NCBI RefSeq assembly: GCF_019430905.1
Contig: NZ_JAHYCA010000004.1
Span: forward strand, 390,812-454,811
Direction: 5' to 3'
DNA: 64,000 bases
Source: Billgrantia antri
Lineage (GTDB): Bacteria > Pseudomonadota > Gammaproteobacteria > Pseudomonadales > Halomonadaceae
Shown here: positions 1 to 8,925 of the stretch, piece after piece
How positions within the stretch are numbered: the stretch's first letter is position 1
Layout: each line of letters opens with the position of its first letter
Program-made: the position numbers and the translations under genes
Notes under the pieces: model-generated
What the model saw: only the letters and a program-made list of their open reading frames with translations
Told to the model about the DNA's origin: nothing
Database searches by the model: none

Positions 1-423
1 CGTACCCTGCGCGAGCATGACGGACTGGGTACCGAGGCAACCCGCGCCGGCATCATCGAGACACTCATCGAACGCGGCTACCTGGTACGCCAGAAGAAGT
101 CGCTGCGCGCCACCCGGCTGGGTAGTGGGCTGGTGGCCTCACTGCCCGAGGCTGCTTCACGGCCCGAGCGCACGGCACAGTGGGAACAGCGACTGACGGC
201 CATTGCCGAGCACGGCGACGACCCGGCACCGTTCCTCTGCGCCTTGATCGAGGACCTGCGTGGCCTGCTGGGCAGCGCCGACGCAAATCGCCTGCGTCAG
301 GCCATGGCCACGGCCCAGGGTGAGGTCGCTGCCGCACCGAAACGACGCGGGGCGGCCGACAAGAGACGAGGCGGCCGCAGCACTTCGCCACGCACTCGCC
401 GCAAGCCACGCACGAGCGCTTGA
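1..423 (+). CDS. topB: DNA topoisomerase III, C-terminal part (5' end outside window)
   Basis: The window opens inside a reading frame that ends at a TGA at 421-423. Its first residues contain DGLGTEATRAGIIE followed by LIERGYLVRQKKSL, the conserved C-terminal part of the type IA topoisomerase core in TopB. This enzyme relaxes and decatenates single-stranded DNA through a tyrosine intermediate. The catalytic tyrosine lies upstream and is not visible. The tail after about residue 110 is rich in Arg, Lys, Ala and Gly, as is common for TopB tails that help bind DNA. The next gene starts 68 bases later on the same strand. The family call rests on the short core motif and is fairly secure. Confidence 0.85.
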   Translation, partial: RTLREHDGLGTEATRAGIIETLIERGYLVRQKKSLRATRLGSGLVASLPEAASRPERTAQWEQRLTAIAEHGDDPAPFLCALIEDLRGLLGSADANRLRQAMATAQGEVAAAPKRRGAADKRRGGRSTSPRTRRKPRTSA

Positions 424-490
424 GCCCGCAGGCTGGCATCCGGTCACCGGGCATCGGTATGCTGCCTTTGTTCATCCACCAAGGCATCTC

Positions 491-1396
491 ATGAACGACC
501 AGACCCACCTGATCGTCGGCCCCGGCGCCCTGGGCCGGCTACTGGCCATGCACCTGGCCGATGTCGTGCCGGTCGTGCTGGCCGGGCGCCGAGCGTTGCC
601 CGCCGAGCAGATCCTGACCACGCCGGAGGGCGCGCAGCGCTCACGTCGCCTTGCCGTTGCCGAGCTCGAAAATCTGCCGGCCGCAACGCCGGTCTGTCTG
701 CACCTGACCACCAAGGCCTATGCCGCCGAGGCCGCCTATGCTGCCGCCATGGCCCGGTTGCCCGGCGCACCGACGCTGGTGCTGTGGCAGAACGGCTATC
801 AGATACAGCCCGAACTCGAGCGCCGCCATCCGGGCCCGGTGGTGTGTGCCTCTACCACCGAAGGTGCCTGGGTGAATGGTGACGACGCCGTGACCCATGC
901 CGGCCGCGGTATTACCTACCTCGGCGACCTCGCCAACCGGCATGCGTCGGCGTGCCGTGAATTGGCTGACCTGCTCGGCCAGGCCGGCCTGGCCGCCGAG
1001 GCGGTCGAGGACATCGAGACCCGGCTGTGGCACAAGCTGGCGGTGAATGCGGCCATCAATCCGCTGGTGGCACGCTTTCGTATCCGTAACGGCCAATTGC
1101 GCGACCGCCCCTTCCGCCCCATGGTGGAGCGAATCATCGCCGAAGTGGCAAGCATCTTGGCATCGGAGCATGTTCCACCTCCCACGGCGGGCTGGCACGC
1201 GCTGGTCTGGCAGGTGATCGCGGCAACCGCCAAGAATCGCGCCTCGATGCTGCAGGACGTCATGGCTGGAAGACCTACCGAGCGTGAGGCCATCCTCGGC
1301 CCCCTGCTGGCTGCCGCCCAACGGCACGGTATTGCCGCCCCCTGCCTGAGCGAACTCGACGCCTCTCTGGCCCAGGCTCGGCCGCTCCAGCGTTGA
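491..1396 (+). CDS. panE: 2-dehydropantoate 2-reductase (PanE/ApbA family)
   Basis: This 301-residue protein would reduce 2-dehydropantoate to pantoate with NADPH, a step in pantothenate and coenzyme A synthesis. The N-terminus has a Rossmann nucleotide-binding motif, GPGALG, near residues 9-14. The middle carries LWHKLAVNAAINPLVA, the PanE signature whose lysine is catalytic. Length matches the family (about 300). The ATG at 491 is chosen because the Rossmann fold begins directly after it; the open frame further upstream encodes nothing family-like and overlaps topB. The AAGG before the start is a weak ribosome site. Other ketopantoate-reductase-like 2-hydroxyacid dehydrogenases share this fold, so the exact substrate is inferred. 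Confidence 0.85.
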   Translation: MNDQTHLIVGPGALGRLLAMHLADVVPVVLAGRRALPAEQILTTPEGAQRSRRLAVAELENLPAATPVCLHLTTKAYAAEAAYAAAMARLPGAPTLVLWQNGYQIQPELERRHPGPVVCASTTEGAWVNGDDAVTHAGRGITYLGDLANRHASACRELADLLGQAGLAAEAVEDIETRLWHKLAVNAAINPLVARFRIRNGQLRDRPFRPMVERIIAEVASILASEHVPPPTAGWHALVWQVIAATAKNRASMLQDVMAGRPTEREAILGPLLAAAQRHGIAAPCLSELDASLAQARPLQR

Positions 1397-1528
1397 GAGG
1401 CCACCTGGCAGGCACAAGGGGAGGCTGCTAAGCTCTTGAGATGGGTTTTGTCGCCCGAGCTAGACGCGTGTTCCGTTTGCCGCTTACGGGCCAACGAACC
1501 GTATCGCACAGGGATATAGGTCAGAAAC

Positions 1529-2200
1529 ATGAACGCGTGTTTCAGAGGTGCCATGATCATGGCTGCCAGCCTGACATTGCCACCACTCGTGGCCATGGCA
1601 GACAATGGTTTGCCTGAGGGTGGGCACGCGCCTCTGTACAGCGAACCCTTCGCCTACACCGACGCCTCCCACGATTTGCTGGCCTCCCTGGCACTGCCTT
1701 CCCTGAAAAGACCCTCCTACGCCAGTAGAACCAGCGACCTGATGCATCTCGACAATGGCGTCGTGCTGGAAGGCGGCGACCTCGAGTCGATCGACGGCCA
1801 TACTTCCGGCTTCCGCGTGACCGCGGGCTTCTCCCCGATGAACCTGCCTCAGCTCGACCTCGGCGCCGAGTTTACTTATCGCGAAAGCGACGAAGTCCCC
1901 ACCCATCATTCCGATCAGGCCATGCTGGTCAATACCACTACCCTGGGCGGTAGCCTGGTCGCAGGAGTGCGCATGGGCCAGCTAGGACTTTATGCCAAGT
2001 CGGGTTTCGCCGAGTGGGACGGCGACCCGGTCACACAGACCGAGCCGCTTTTCGCGACGAACGGCACCGCTCGCATCCAGGGCTTCGGCGCGAGATTGCA
2101 GTACGACCGCCTCGTCAGTCGCCTGGAGTTCGAGGAAATCGACTCACCCAGCATGGCTCACCTGAACCTGATCACGGCCTCGCTCCATTACGCTTTCTAA
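1529..2200 (+). CDS. putative outer-membrane beta-barrel protein, 223 aa
   Basis: The protein starts with a Sec-type signal peptide: a hydrophobic stretch ending near PLVAMA-DN at about residues 23-25. The rest has alternating polar and hydrophobic segments such as GFRVTAGFSPM, LDLGAEFTYRES, GSLVAGVRMG and ITASLHYAF. The last residue is phenylalanine, the usual C-terminal signal for BamA-mediated insertion. This looks like a small 8- to 10-strand barrel of the OmpA-like/OMP_b-brl type. I recognise no specific function. It stands alone between panE and the peroxiredoxin gene, with 132 bases in front and 163 behind. A periplasmic beta-rich protein is the alternative. Confidence 0.6.
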   Translation: MNACFRGAMIMAASLTLPPLVAMADNGLPEGGHAPLYSEPFAYTDASHDLLASLALPSLKRPSYASRTSDLMHLDNGVVLEGGDLESIDGHTSGFRVTAGFSPMNLPQLDLGAEFTYRESDEVPTHHSDQAMLVNTTTLGGSLVAGVRMGQLGLYAKSGFAEWDGDPVTQTEPLFATNGTARIQGFGARLQYDRLVSRLEFEEIDSPSMAHLNLITASLHYAF

Positions 2201-2363
2201 GCCACCGCACTACCCGCTAGATACGCCGCGCCATAGAGCGTTTGGATTGGCTCAAGCCCTCTTGTCATAGCCGGGTGTTCTTACGCATCATGTCCTATAG
2301 TGAACTGGCGGGTCGCGCAGCGTTGTGGCCCTCTCCCTGAACCTGTTCCCTGGAGTCACGCAG

Positions 2364-3023
2364 ATGAGTCTCAGAATCGGCGATACCGCGCCCGATTTCA
2401 CGGCGCAAACCACCCAAGGTACGCTGAACTTCCATGAATGGATCGGTGACAGCTGGTGCATTCTCTTTTCGCATCCCAAGGACTTCACCCCGGTATGCAC
2501 CACCGAGCTCGGTTACATGGCCAAGCTCAAGCCCGAGTTCGACAAGCGCAATACCAAGATCATCGGTCTCTCGGTGGACCCGGTCGACAATCATGCCGCC
2601 TGGTCCAAAGACATCGAAGAGACCCAGGGCGCCGCGCCCAACTACCCGATGATCGGCGATGACAAGCTCGAGGTCGCCAAGCTCTACGACATGCTGCCTG
2701 CCGAGGAACCGGGCAGCGCCGAGGGCCGCACTCCGGCCGACAACGCCACGGTCCGTTCGGTGTTTCTCATCGGACCGGACAAGAAGGTCAAGGCGATGCT
2801 GGTCTATCCGATGACCTCGGGGCGCGACTTCAACGAAGTCCTGCGCCTGCTCGACTCGGTGCAGCTCAACGCCAAGCACACCGTGGCCACGCCGGTAAAC
2901 TGGCGCCCCGGTGACGATGTGATCATCCCGCCCGCAGTCAGCGACGAAGAAGCGAAGAAGAAGTACCCGGAGGGCTTTACGACCATCAAGCCCTATCTGC
3001 GTACGGTGAAGCAGCCGCAGTAA
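2364..3023 (+). CDS. 1-Cys peroxiredoxin (Prx6/AhpC-TSA family)
   Basis: This 219-residue cytoplasmic peroxidase would reduce hydrogen peroxide and organic hydroperoxides. The peroxidatic cysteine is Cys45 in FTPVCTTELG, preceded by FSHPKDF, as in the Prx6 subfamily. The C-terminal domain after residue 150 is long and has no obvious resolving cysteine, which fits a 1-Cys mechanism. The ATG at 2364 is preferred over the upstream in-frame start at 2325 because MSLRIGDTAPDF is the usual family N-terminus and a GGAG lies 8 bases upstream. A strong hairpin follows the stop. It is monocistronic by spacing. Confidence 0.92.
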   Translation: MSLRIGDTAPDFTAQTTQGTLNFHEWIGDSWCILFSHPKDFTPVCTTELGYMAKLKPEFDKRNTKIIGLSVDPVDNHAAWSKDIEETQGAAPNYPMIGDDKLEVAKLYDMLPAEEPGSAEGRTPADNATVRSVFLIGPDKKVKAMLVYPMTSGRDFNEVLRLLDSVQLNAKHTVATPVNWRPGDDVIIPPAVSDEEAKKKYPEGFTTIKPYLRTVKQPQ

Positions 3024-3047
3024 GCCACGTCTGAGCTGACTACGCAT

Positions 3048-3077
3048 GAATCGCCCCGGCCAAGGCCGGGGCGATTC
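3048..3077. terminator. hairpin terminator between prx and ppc
   Basis: A perfect 14-bp inverted repeat (GAATCGCCCCGGCC with its complement) closes on an AA loop. It lies 25 bases after the peroxiredoxin stop and 30 bases before the end of the convergent ppc gene. Neither side has a clear T-run, so it is a stable stem that may serve both convergent transcripts rather than a textbook intrinsic terminator. Confidence 0.65.
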
Positions 3078-3106
3078 GTCCCAACCATGGCCGAGCTCAA
3101 TGCCTT

Positions 3107-5755
3107 CTAGCCCGTGTTGCGCAGGCCCGCAGCGATACCCGCCATGGTCACCATCAGGGCGCGTGAGAGTTCGCCACTGATGGCGCCATCGGCATCGCGG
3201 TTACGCTGCAGTAGCTCGGCCTGCAAGCCGTGAAGCGGGTCGATATAGGGGTTACGCACCTCGATGGCCTGACGGATCAGTGGCGTCTGCTCCAGCAACT
3301 GCGGCTGGTCGAGAATCGTCAGTACGACGGACTGCAACTGGGTGAACCGGCGACGTAACTCAGTGCCGAGTTCCTTGAGCGCCGGCTCATCGACCAGGCG
3401 CTGCTCGTAGTAGGAGGCGATGCCCACGTCGGCCTTGGCCAGCAGCATCTCCAGCATGTCCAGGTAGGTGCCGAAGAAGGGCCAACGATCGCGCATCTCG
3501 CGCAGGACCTCGAGCCCCCCTTCCTCTTCCATACGTGCGGAAAAGGCTTCACCGCTGCCCAGCCAGGCCGGCAGCATCAGCCGAATCTGGGTCCAGGCAA
3601 AGATCCAGGGAATCGCGCGCAGTGTCTCCACACCGCCATCCTGGCGACGCTTGGTCGGGCGTGATCCCAGCGGCAAGTGCCCCAGCACGCCTTCGGGGGT
3701 GACTGCGCGAAAATAGGGCACGAAGTCGGCATCCTCCCGCACCACGCCGACATAGGCCGCATGGGCGATCTCGGCCAGGCGATCCATCTCCTCACGCCAG
3801 CGAGGCTCGGGCGCCGGGGGCGGCAACAGCGTCGCCTCGAGTACGGCGCAGGCGTAGATTTCCATGGAGCGCAGGGCAATATCCGGCTGACCGAACTTGA
3901 AGCGAATCATCTCCCCTTGCTCGGTGACCCGTAGGCTGCCATTCACCGAGCCCGGCGGCTGCGACAGGATGGCCGCATAGGCCGGACCGCCACCGCGACC
4001 GACGGCACCGCCGCGACCATGGAAAAGGGTCAGATCTACGCCGTGGTGACGGCACACCTCGACCAGCCTTTCCTGGGCGCGGTACTGGGCCCAGGCCGCC
4101 GCCAGCTGCCCGGCGTCCTTGGCCGAGTCCGAGTAGCCGATCATCACCTCCTGGCGTTCGCCGGCCAGCGTGCGGTAGCCCGGCAGCGCCAGCAGGCGAT
4201 CGATCACGTCGCCGGCGCGGTTGAGGTCGTCGAGGGTTTCGAACAGCGGCGCGATGGGCAGCGAGACGGTGCCTCCAACCTCCTTCATCAGCAGCGCCAC
4301 CGTGAGCACATCGGAAGGCTGGGCGGCCATGGAAATGATATAGGTGCCGAGCGCCTCGGACTGCTCGCTGGCAATGACCAGGAAGGTATCGAGGACCTCA
4401 CGAGTCTCGGCCGAGCACTCCCAGCGCCGCGGAATCAACGGCCGGCGCGACTCGAGCTCGGCGAGCAGGAAAGCCTGGCGCTGCTCCTCGCTCCAGTCGC
4501 GATAGTGACCGAGCTCCAGCGCCTGGGTCAGCTCCTCCATGACCATGGCATGACGGCTCGCCTCCTGGCGGATGTCGAGCTTGGTCAGGGTCACGCCGAA
4601 CACCGCCACTCGGCGCAGGGTATCGAGCAAGGCCCCGTTGGCGATGGTGTCGAGACCGACATCGCACAGCGAGCGATAGCAGGTGAGCAGCGGCGCGTAG
4701 AGCTGATCGCTGTTCTCGATGACCGGACCACCTTCGTAGCTGCGTCCGTCGAGCTGGGCCTTGGCCCAGTCGCGGGTGGCTTCGACCCGCTGCAGCAGAC
4801 GCTTGAGCAGCTCACGATAGGGTTCGGCTACGTTGCCGACCTCGGCCCGAAGCGCACTGTTGCACTTCCACATGGAGAGCTCGGCCTTGAGCTGCTCGAG
4901 GTCGCGCAGGTAGAGATCCGCCGCCATCCAACGCCCCAGCAGCAAGACCTCACGCGTGACGCGGGAGGTGACGTTGGGGTTGCCGTCGCGATCGCCGCCC
5001 ATCCACGAGGCGAACACGATCGGCGCGGCATCCAGCGGCAGGCGCTCGCCGGCGGATTCAAGCAGCAGGCTGTCGAGGTCGCGATGGAACGCCGGCACTG
5101 CCTGCCACAGCGAGTTCTCGATAACGGCGAAGCCCCACTTTGCCTCATCCACCGGGGTGGGGCGCTCGTGGCGAATCTCGTCGGTATGCCAGGCCTGGCT
5201 GATGAGTTCTTCCAGGCGCCCGCGGGCACGGCTGGCCCGCTCGGGATAGTCCAGGGACGATTCGATGACGGTGAGGCACTCGTCGATGGCATCGTACTTC
5301 TGGATCAGAGTGCGGCGAATGACCTCGGTGGGATGGGCGGTCAGCACCAGCTCGACACGCATGTTGGCGAGACTCTCGACCAGCTTGCGCGGCGCATGCC
5401 CGGCATGGCGAGCCCGCTCGAGCAGTTCGGATAGCACCGGCTGTGAGCCGGGCTTGTAATCCTCGACGCGACGGAAGCGTGCCCGGTAGTGCTGCTCGGC
5501 AATGTTGGCCAGGTTGAGAAACTGGTTGAAGGCGCGCGTCACTGGCAGCAGGTCGCGGTCGGGCAACTTGCGCAGATACTCGATCAGCTCGCGGCTGCTC
5601 TGGACATCCCCCTGTCGGCCACTCTTGGCCAGGCCGCGGATGGTCTCGATGCGGTCGACGAAACCCTTGCCCAGGTCATCGGCGATGGTGCGACCCAGAC
5701 TGTCGCCGAGTATGCGTACGTTGTCGCGTAGGGATTCGTGCAGATCGCCGCTCAT
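3107..5755 (-). CDS. ppc: phosphoenolpyruvate carboxylase
   Basis: This 882-residue enzyme carboxylates phosphoenolpyruvate to oxaloacetate and refills the TCA cycle. Length equals that of the E. coli enzyme. Visible signatures include VLTAHPTEV with the catalytic histidine, FASWMGGDRDGNPNVT, and FHGRGGAVGRGGGPAY. The protein ends in MAGIAAGLRNTG, the conserved C-terminus that forms part of the allosteric site. The start at 5755 has an AGGAGGAG ribosome site. Its ATG overlaps the TGA of mazG in an ATGA junction, so translation is probably coupled. The open frame runs 66 codons further upstream, but that stretch lies inside mazG and is not ppc-like. Confidence 0.97.
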   Translation of the reverse strand: MSGDLHESLRDNVRILGDSLGRTIADDLGKGFVDRIETIRGLAKSGRQGDVQSSRELIEYLRKLPDRDLLPVTRAFNQFLNLANIAEQHYRARFRRVEDYKPGSQPVLSELLERARHAGHAPRKLVESLANMRVELVLTAHPTEVIRRTLIQKYDAIDECLTVIESSLDYPERASRARGRLEELISQAWHTDEIRHERPTPVDEAKWGFAVIENSLWQAVPAFHRDLDSLLLESAGERLPLDAAPIVFASWMGGDRDGNPNVTSRVTREVLLLGRWMAADLYLRDLEQLKAELSMWKCNSALRAEVGNVAEPYRELLKRLLQRVEATRDWAKAQLDGRSYEGGPVIENSDQLYAPLLTCYRSLCDVGLDTIANGALLDTLRRVAVFGVTLTKLDIRQEASRHAMVMEELTQALELGHYRDWSEEQRQAFLLAELESRRPLIPRRWECSAETREVLDTFLVIASEQSEALGTYIISMAAQPSDVLTVALLMKEVGGTVSLPIAPLFETLDDLNRAGDVIDRLLALPGYRTLAGERQEVMIGYSDSAKDAGQLAAAWAQYRAQERLVEVCRHHGVDLTLFHGRGGAVGRGGGPAYAAILSQPPGSVNGSLRVTEQGEMIRFKFGQPDIALRSMEIYACAVLEATLLPPPAPEPRWREEMDRLAEIAHAAYVGVVREDADFVPYFRAVTPEGVLGHLPLGSRPTKRRQDGGVETLRAIPWIFAWTQIRLMLPAWLGSGEAFSARMEEEGGLEVLREMRDRWPFFGTYLDMLEMLLAKADVGIASYYEQRLVDEPALKELGTELRRRFTQLQSVVLTILDQPQLLEQTPLIRQAIEVRNPYIDPLHGLQAELLQRNRDADGAISGELSRALMVTMAGIAAGLRNTG

Positions 5756-6648
5756 GGCCGATCTCCTCCTGAAGTCGATTCGGAATGTTCCGCTGGCGTA
5801 TTGGACGCTTCGGCCTCGAGCCGCTTGGCCTGCTGCCAATAGCCTTCCATGGCCTCGAGACCGACGTCGCGGGTGGTCATGCCACGCTCGGCCAGGGCCG
5901 CCTCGACGTGACGAAAGCGGCGCTCGAACTTGGCGTTGGTCTCGCGCAGGCACTGCTCGGGGTCGGCCTTGAGGCTACGCGCCAGGTTGGTAACGGCGAA
6001 CAGTAGATCGCCCACTTCCTGAGCCGCATGGCGCTGATCGCCCTCGACCAGGGCCTGCTCGACCTCGTCGAGCTCTTCACGGATCTTGGCAATCACCCCA
6101 GCGGTGTCGGGCCAGTCGAAGCCCACCCGCGCCGCGCGCTTGGAGAGCTTGGCGGCACGCGACAGCGCCGGCAACGTGCGCGGCACGTCGTCGAGCACCG
6201 AAACGCTAGTCTCGGCCTCTGCGCGCTCGACCCGCTCCGCGGCCTTGAGCGACTCCCAGCGACTGTTGACTTGCCGGGCTTCCACCTGCTCGGCGCTGAC
6301 ACCGGGAGGACGACGCGACGCCAGGGTGCCGTCGGGAAAGACGTGCGGATGGCGGCGCACCATCTTGGCGGTGAGGGTATGCACCACGTCGTGGAAGTCG
6401 AAGCGCCCCTCCTCACGCGCGAACTGGCTGTAGTAGACCACCTGGAACAGCAGGTCGCCAAGCTCACCCGGCAGTTCGTCGAAGACGCGACGCTCGATGA
6501 CGTCGGCCACCTCGTAGGCCTCTTCCAAGGTGTGTGGCACGATGCTGTCCCAGTCCTGCTTGAGATCCCACGGGCAACCCTGTTCGGGATCGCGTAGCAC
6601 GGCCATCAGCATCAGCAGGTCGTCGATGCCGTGTCGGGTCTCGCTCAT
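5752..6648 (-). CDS. mazG: nucleoside triphosphate pyrophosphohydrolase MazG
   Basis: This 298-residue protein hydrolyses NTPs to NMP and pyrophosphate, clearing abnormal nucleotides and modulating (p)ppGpp stress. It has the tandem MazG arrangement: the first domain shows CPWDLKQ, LEEAYEVADVIE and GDLLFQVVYYSQ; the second shows IREELDEVEQAL and EVGDLLFAVTNLAR. It is somewhat longer than E. coli MazG (about 263) because of a polar C-terminal extension. It overlaps relA upstream and ppc downstream by ATGA junctions, making a relA-mazG-ppc translationally coupled set. Its pairing with relA is the classic arrangement. Confidence 0.95.
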   Translation of the reverse strand: MSETRHGIDDLLMLMAVLRDPEQGCPWDLKQDWDSIVPHTLEEAYEVADVIERRVFDELPGELGDLLFQVVYYSQFAREEGRFDFHDVVHTLTAKMVRRHPHVFPDGTLASRRPPGVSAEQVEARQVNSRWESLKAAERVERAEAETSVSVLDDVPRTLPALSRAAKLSKRAARVGFDWPDTAGVIAKIREELDEVEQALVEGDQRHAAQEVGDLLFAVTNLARSLKADPEQCLRETNAKFERRFRHVEAALAERGMTTRDVGLEAMEGYWQQAKRLEAEASNTPAEHSESTSGGDRP

Positions 6649-8921
6649 GTGCCACTCCCCTTGCGTTTCATCCCTTTGGCTCCGGTGCGCAGGCGCTGGA
6701 CCTCGATCACGTTGGACAGCTGCTGAATGCGCGAGAAAAGCCTGCCCAGCGTCTCCAGCCCGTCGACTTCCACGGTGATGCGCATCCGCGCGATACCGTC
6801 GCTGGTGTCGGTCAGGGTATTCACCGAAAGCACGTTGACCTTTTCATTGCCAAGGATGCCCGTGACGTCACGCAGCAGCCCGGAGCGGTCCCAGGCCTGA
6901 ATCTCGATGTCCACGGGGTATTGGGTGCGGGCACGCTGTCCCCACTCCACCTCGATGACCCGCTGCGGCTCGTCGATGCGCAGCTGCAGTATGTTGGGGC
7001 AATCCTGGCGATGCACGGTAACGCCTCGCCCTTGGGTGATGAATCCGACGATCGGCTCGCCGGGCACCGGATGACAGCAGTTGGCCATGCTGGTCTTGAG
7101 ATTGCCGACGCCCAACACGGTGATGTCGCTGGTCGTGCCTTTTCCCTGGTCGCGCCTCGGCTTGGCCAGCAGGCGGTCGAGCTGCTCCTGGTCGTCGGTC
7201 TCGCCGAACAGCTGCTGGGCCTGATGCAGCACCTGGCCGATGCGCAGGTCGCCCGCTCCCAGCGCGGCATACATGTCCTCGGGGGACTGGTAGTTGACCT
7301 TGTGCGCCAGGGTGTCGAGGTCCATGTCCTCCACGTCGAGGCGGCGCATCTCGCGCTCGAACAGTGCTTTGCCCTCCTCCACGTTCTGCTCGCGGGCCTG
7401 ATGCTTGAACCACGACTGAATCTTGGCCCGTGCCCGAGAGGTGCGAACGTAGCCGAGGCTGGGATTGAGCCAGTCGCGGCTGGGGCCCCCCTTGCTGGCA
7501 GTAAGAATCTCGACCTGCTGGCCGGTCTTGAGCTTATAGGTGAGCGGTACGATGCGACCGTCGATCTTGGCCCCACGACAGCGATGGCCGACCTCGGTGT
7601 GCACGCGATAGGCGAAGTCGATGGGCGTGGCGATTCGCGGCAGGTCGATGACGTGACCGTCGGGGGTGAACACATAGATGCGATCCGGCGCCACATCGCT
7701 GGAGAGCCCTTCGCGCAGATCGCTGAAATCGCCGACCTCGTCCTGCCACTCCAGCACTTGGCGCAGCCAGGCGATCTTCTCTTCGTAGCTGGAACTCTTG
7801 CCGCTGGTGTCGTGGCCTTTGTAGCGCCAGTGGGCGCAGACACCGAGTTCGGCTTCGTCGTGCATGGCGAAGGTGCGGATCTGGATCTCGAGCACCTTGT
7901 TCTCCGGCCCCAGCACAGCAGTGTGCAGCGACTGGTAGCCGTTCTTCTTGGGGTTGGCGATGTAGTCGTCGAACTCGTTGGGCACGTGATGCCAGCGCGA
8001 ATGGACCAACCCCAGCACGGTGTAGCAGTCGGTCACCTCCGGCACCAGAATGCGGACGGCGCGCACGTCGTTGACCTGGGCAAAGTCGATGCGCTTGCGC
8101 TTCATCTTGCGCCAGATCGAGTAGATGTGCTTGGCGCGTCCGTTGACGTCGTAGCGAGTGATGCCCTGCGCTTCGAGCATCTCCTTGAGCACATCCACGA
8201 CATCGTGGATGTAGCGATCGCGATCGAGACGCTTCTCGGCCAGCTGTCGGGCAATCGTCTTGTAGTCATCCTCGTGCAGGTAGCGAAACGAGAGATCCTC
8301 GAGCTCCCACTTGACCTGACCGATACCCAGGCGATGGGCCAGCGGTGCGTAGATGTCGAAGACCTCACGCGCCACCTGCAGGCGCTTCTCGCGCGGTGCA
8401 TCCTTGACCTGTCGCAGCGCGCAGGTACGCTCGGCGATCTTGATCAGTGCCACGCGCACGTCGTCGATCATGGTGACCAGCATCTTGCGCAGGTTGTCCT
8501 GCTGGTCGTGCTGTACCAACCCCTGACTGGGAACCTGGGCGTTGCTGATGGCCGCCATCTGCAGCACGCCCTCGATCAGATGCGCGACCTCCTTACCGAA
8601 ACGCCGGGCCACGGCGTCGACCGAGATCAGGCCCTCACGCACGGCACGATAGAGGACCGCGGCTTCGAGTGCCGGCTGGTCGAGCTTGAGCAGGGCCAGG
8701 ATATCGGCCATCTCCAAGCCCATGCGATAGGTCGTGTCGCGGGGCAGCCAGGCCTTGTGCGGGCGGTCGACTTCCTGGGAAAGCCGCTTGGCGAGTTCAC
8801 ACGCCTCGCGCAGTTCCGCGGGGTCGCGTAGCTTGACGTCTTCCTGGAGGCGCTCCAGCCAGTGGCCGATGTCGACGTCACCATCGTCCGTCAGTGGCTG
8901 ATCGTCGCGAACTTTCACCAT
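6645..8921 (-). CDS. relA: GTP pyrophosphokinase RelA
   Basis: This 758-residue ribosome-associated enzyme makes (p)ppGpp from ATP and GTP/GDP during amino-acid starvation. The N-terminal HD-like region (about 60-200) lacks the catalytic HD pair, so hydrolase activity is not expected. The synthetase domain (about 270-350) has NDVRAVRILV, the EFDD motif at 316-319 typical of monofunctional RelA, and NPKKNGYQSLHT. A TGS domain (about 412-475), a CCHPVPG zinc-finger segment and a C-terminal ACT domain follow. The ATG at 8921 sits after AAGGAG located in the end of rlmD, 4 bases after that gene's stop; the longer upstream frame lies within rlmD. Confidence 0.96.
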   Translation of the reverse strand: MVKVRDDQPLTDDGDVDIGHWLERLQEDVKLRDPAELREACELAKRLSQEVDRPHKAWLPRDTTYRMGLEMADILALLKLDQPALEAAVLYRAVREGLISVDAVARRFGKEVAHLIEGVLQMAAISNAQVPSQGLVQHDQQDNLRKMLVTMIDDVRVALIKIAERTCALRQVKDAPREKRLQVAREVFDIYAPLAHRLGIGQVKWELEDLSFRYLHEDDYKTIARQLAEKRLDRDRYIHDVVDVLKEMLEAQGITRYDVNGRAKHIYSIWRKMKRKRIDFAQVNDVRAVRILVPEVTDCYTVLGLVHSRWHHVPNEFDDYIANPKKNGYQSLHTAVLGPENKVLEIQIRTFAMHDEAELGVCAHWRYKGHDTSGKSSSYEEKIAWLRQVLEWQDEVGDFSDLREGLSSDVAPDRIYVFTPDGHVIDLPRIATPIDFAYRVHTEVGHRCRGAKIDGRIVPLTYKLKTGQQVEILTASKGGPSRDWLNPSLGYVRTSRARAKIQSWFKHQAREQNVEEGKALFEREMRRLDVEDMDLDTLAHKVNYQSPEDMYAALGAGDLRIGQVLHQAQQLFGETDDQEQLDRLLAKPRRDQGKGTTSDITVLGVGNLKTSMANCCHPVPGEPIVGFITQGRGVTVHRQDCPNILQLRIDEPQRVIEVEWGQRARTQYPVDIEIQAWDRSGLLRDVTGILGNEKVNVLSVNTLTDTSDGIARMRITVEVDGLETLGRLFSRIQQLSNVIEVQRLRTGAKGMKRKGSGT

Positions 8922-8925
8922 CGTT

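Noticed and set aside
4019..5434. A 471-codon open frame on the plus strand
   Set aside because: It is antisense to ppc, whose motifs are intact along the whole stretch.
6921..8831. A 636-codon open frame on the plus strand
   Set aside because: It lies wholly antisense to relA, has no recognisable domain, and reflects the high GC third-position bias of the true gene.
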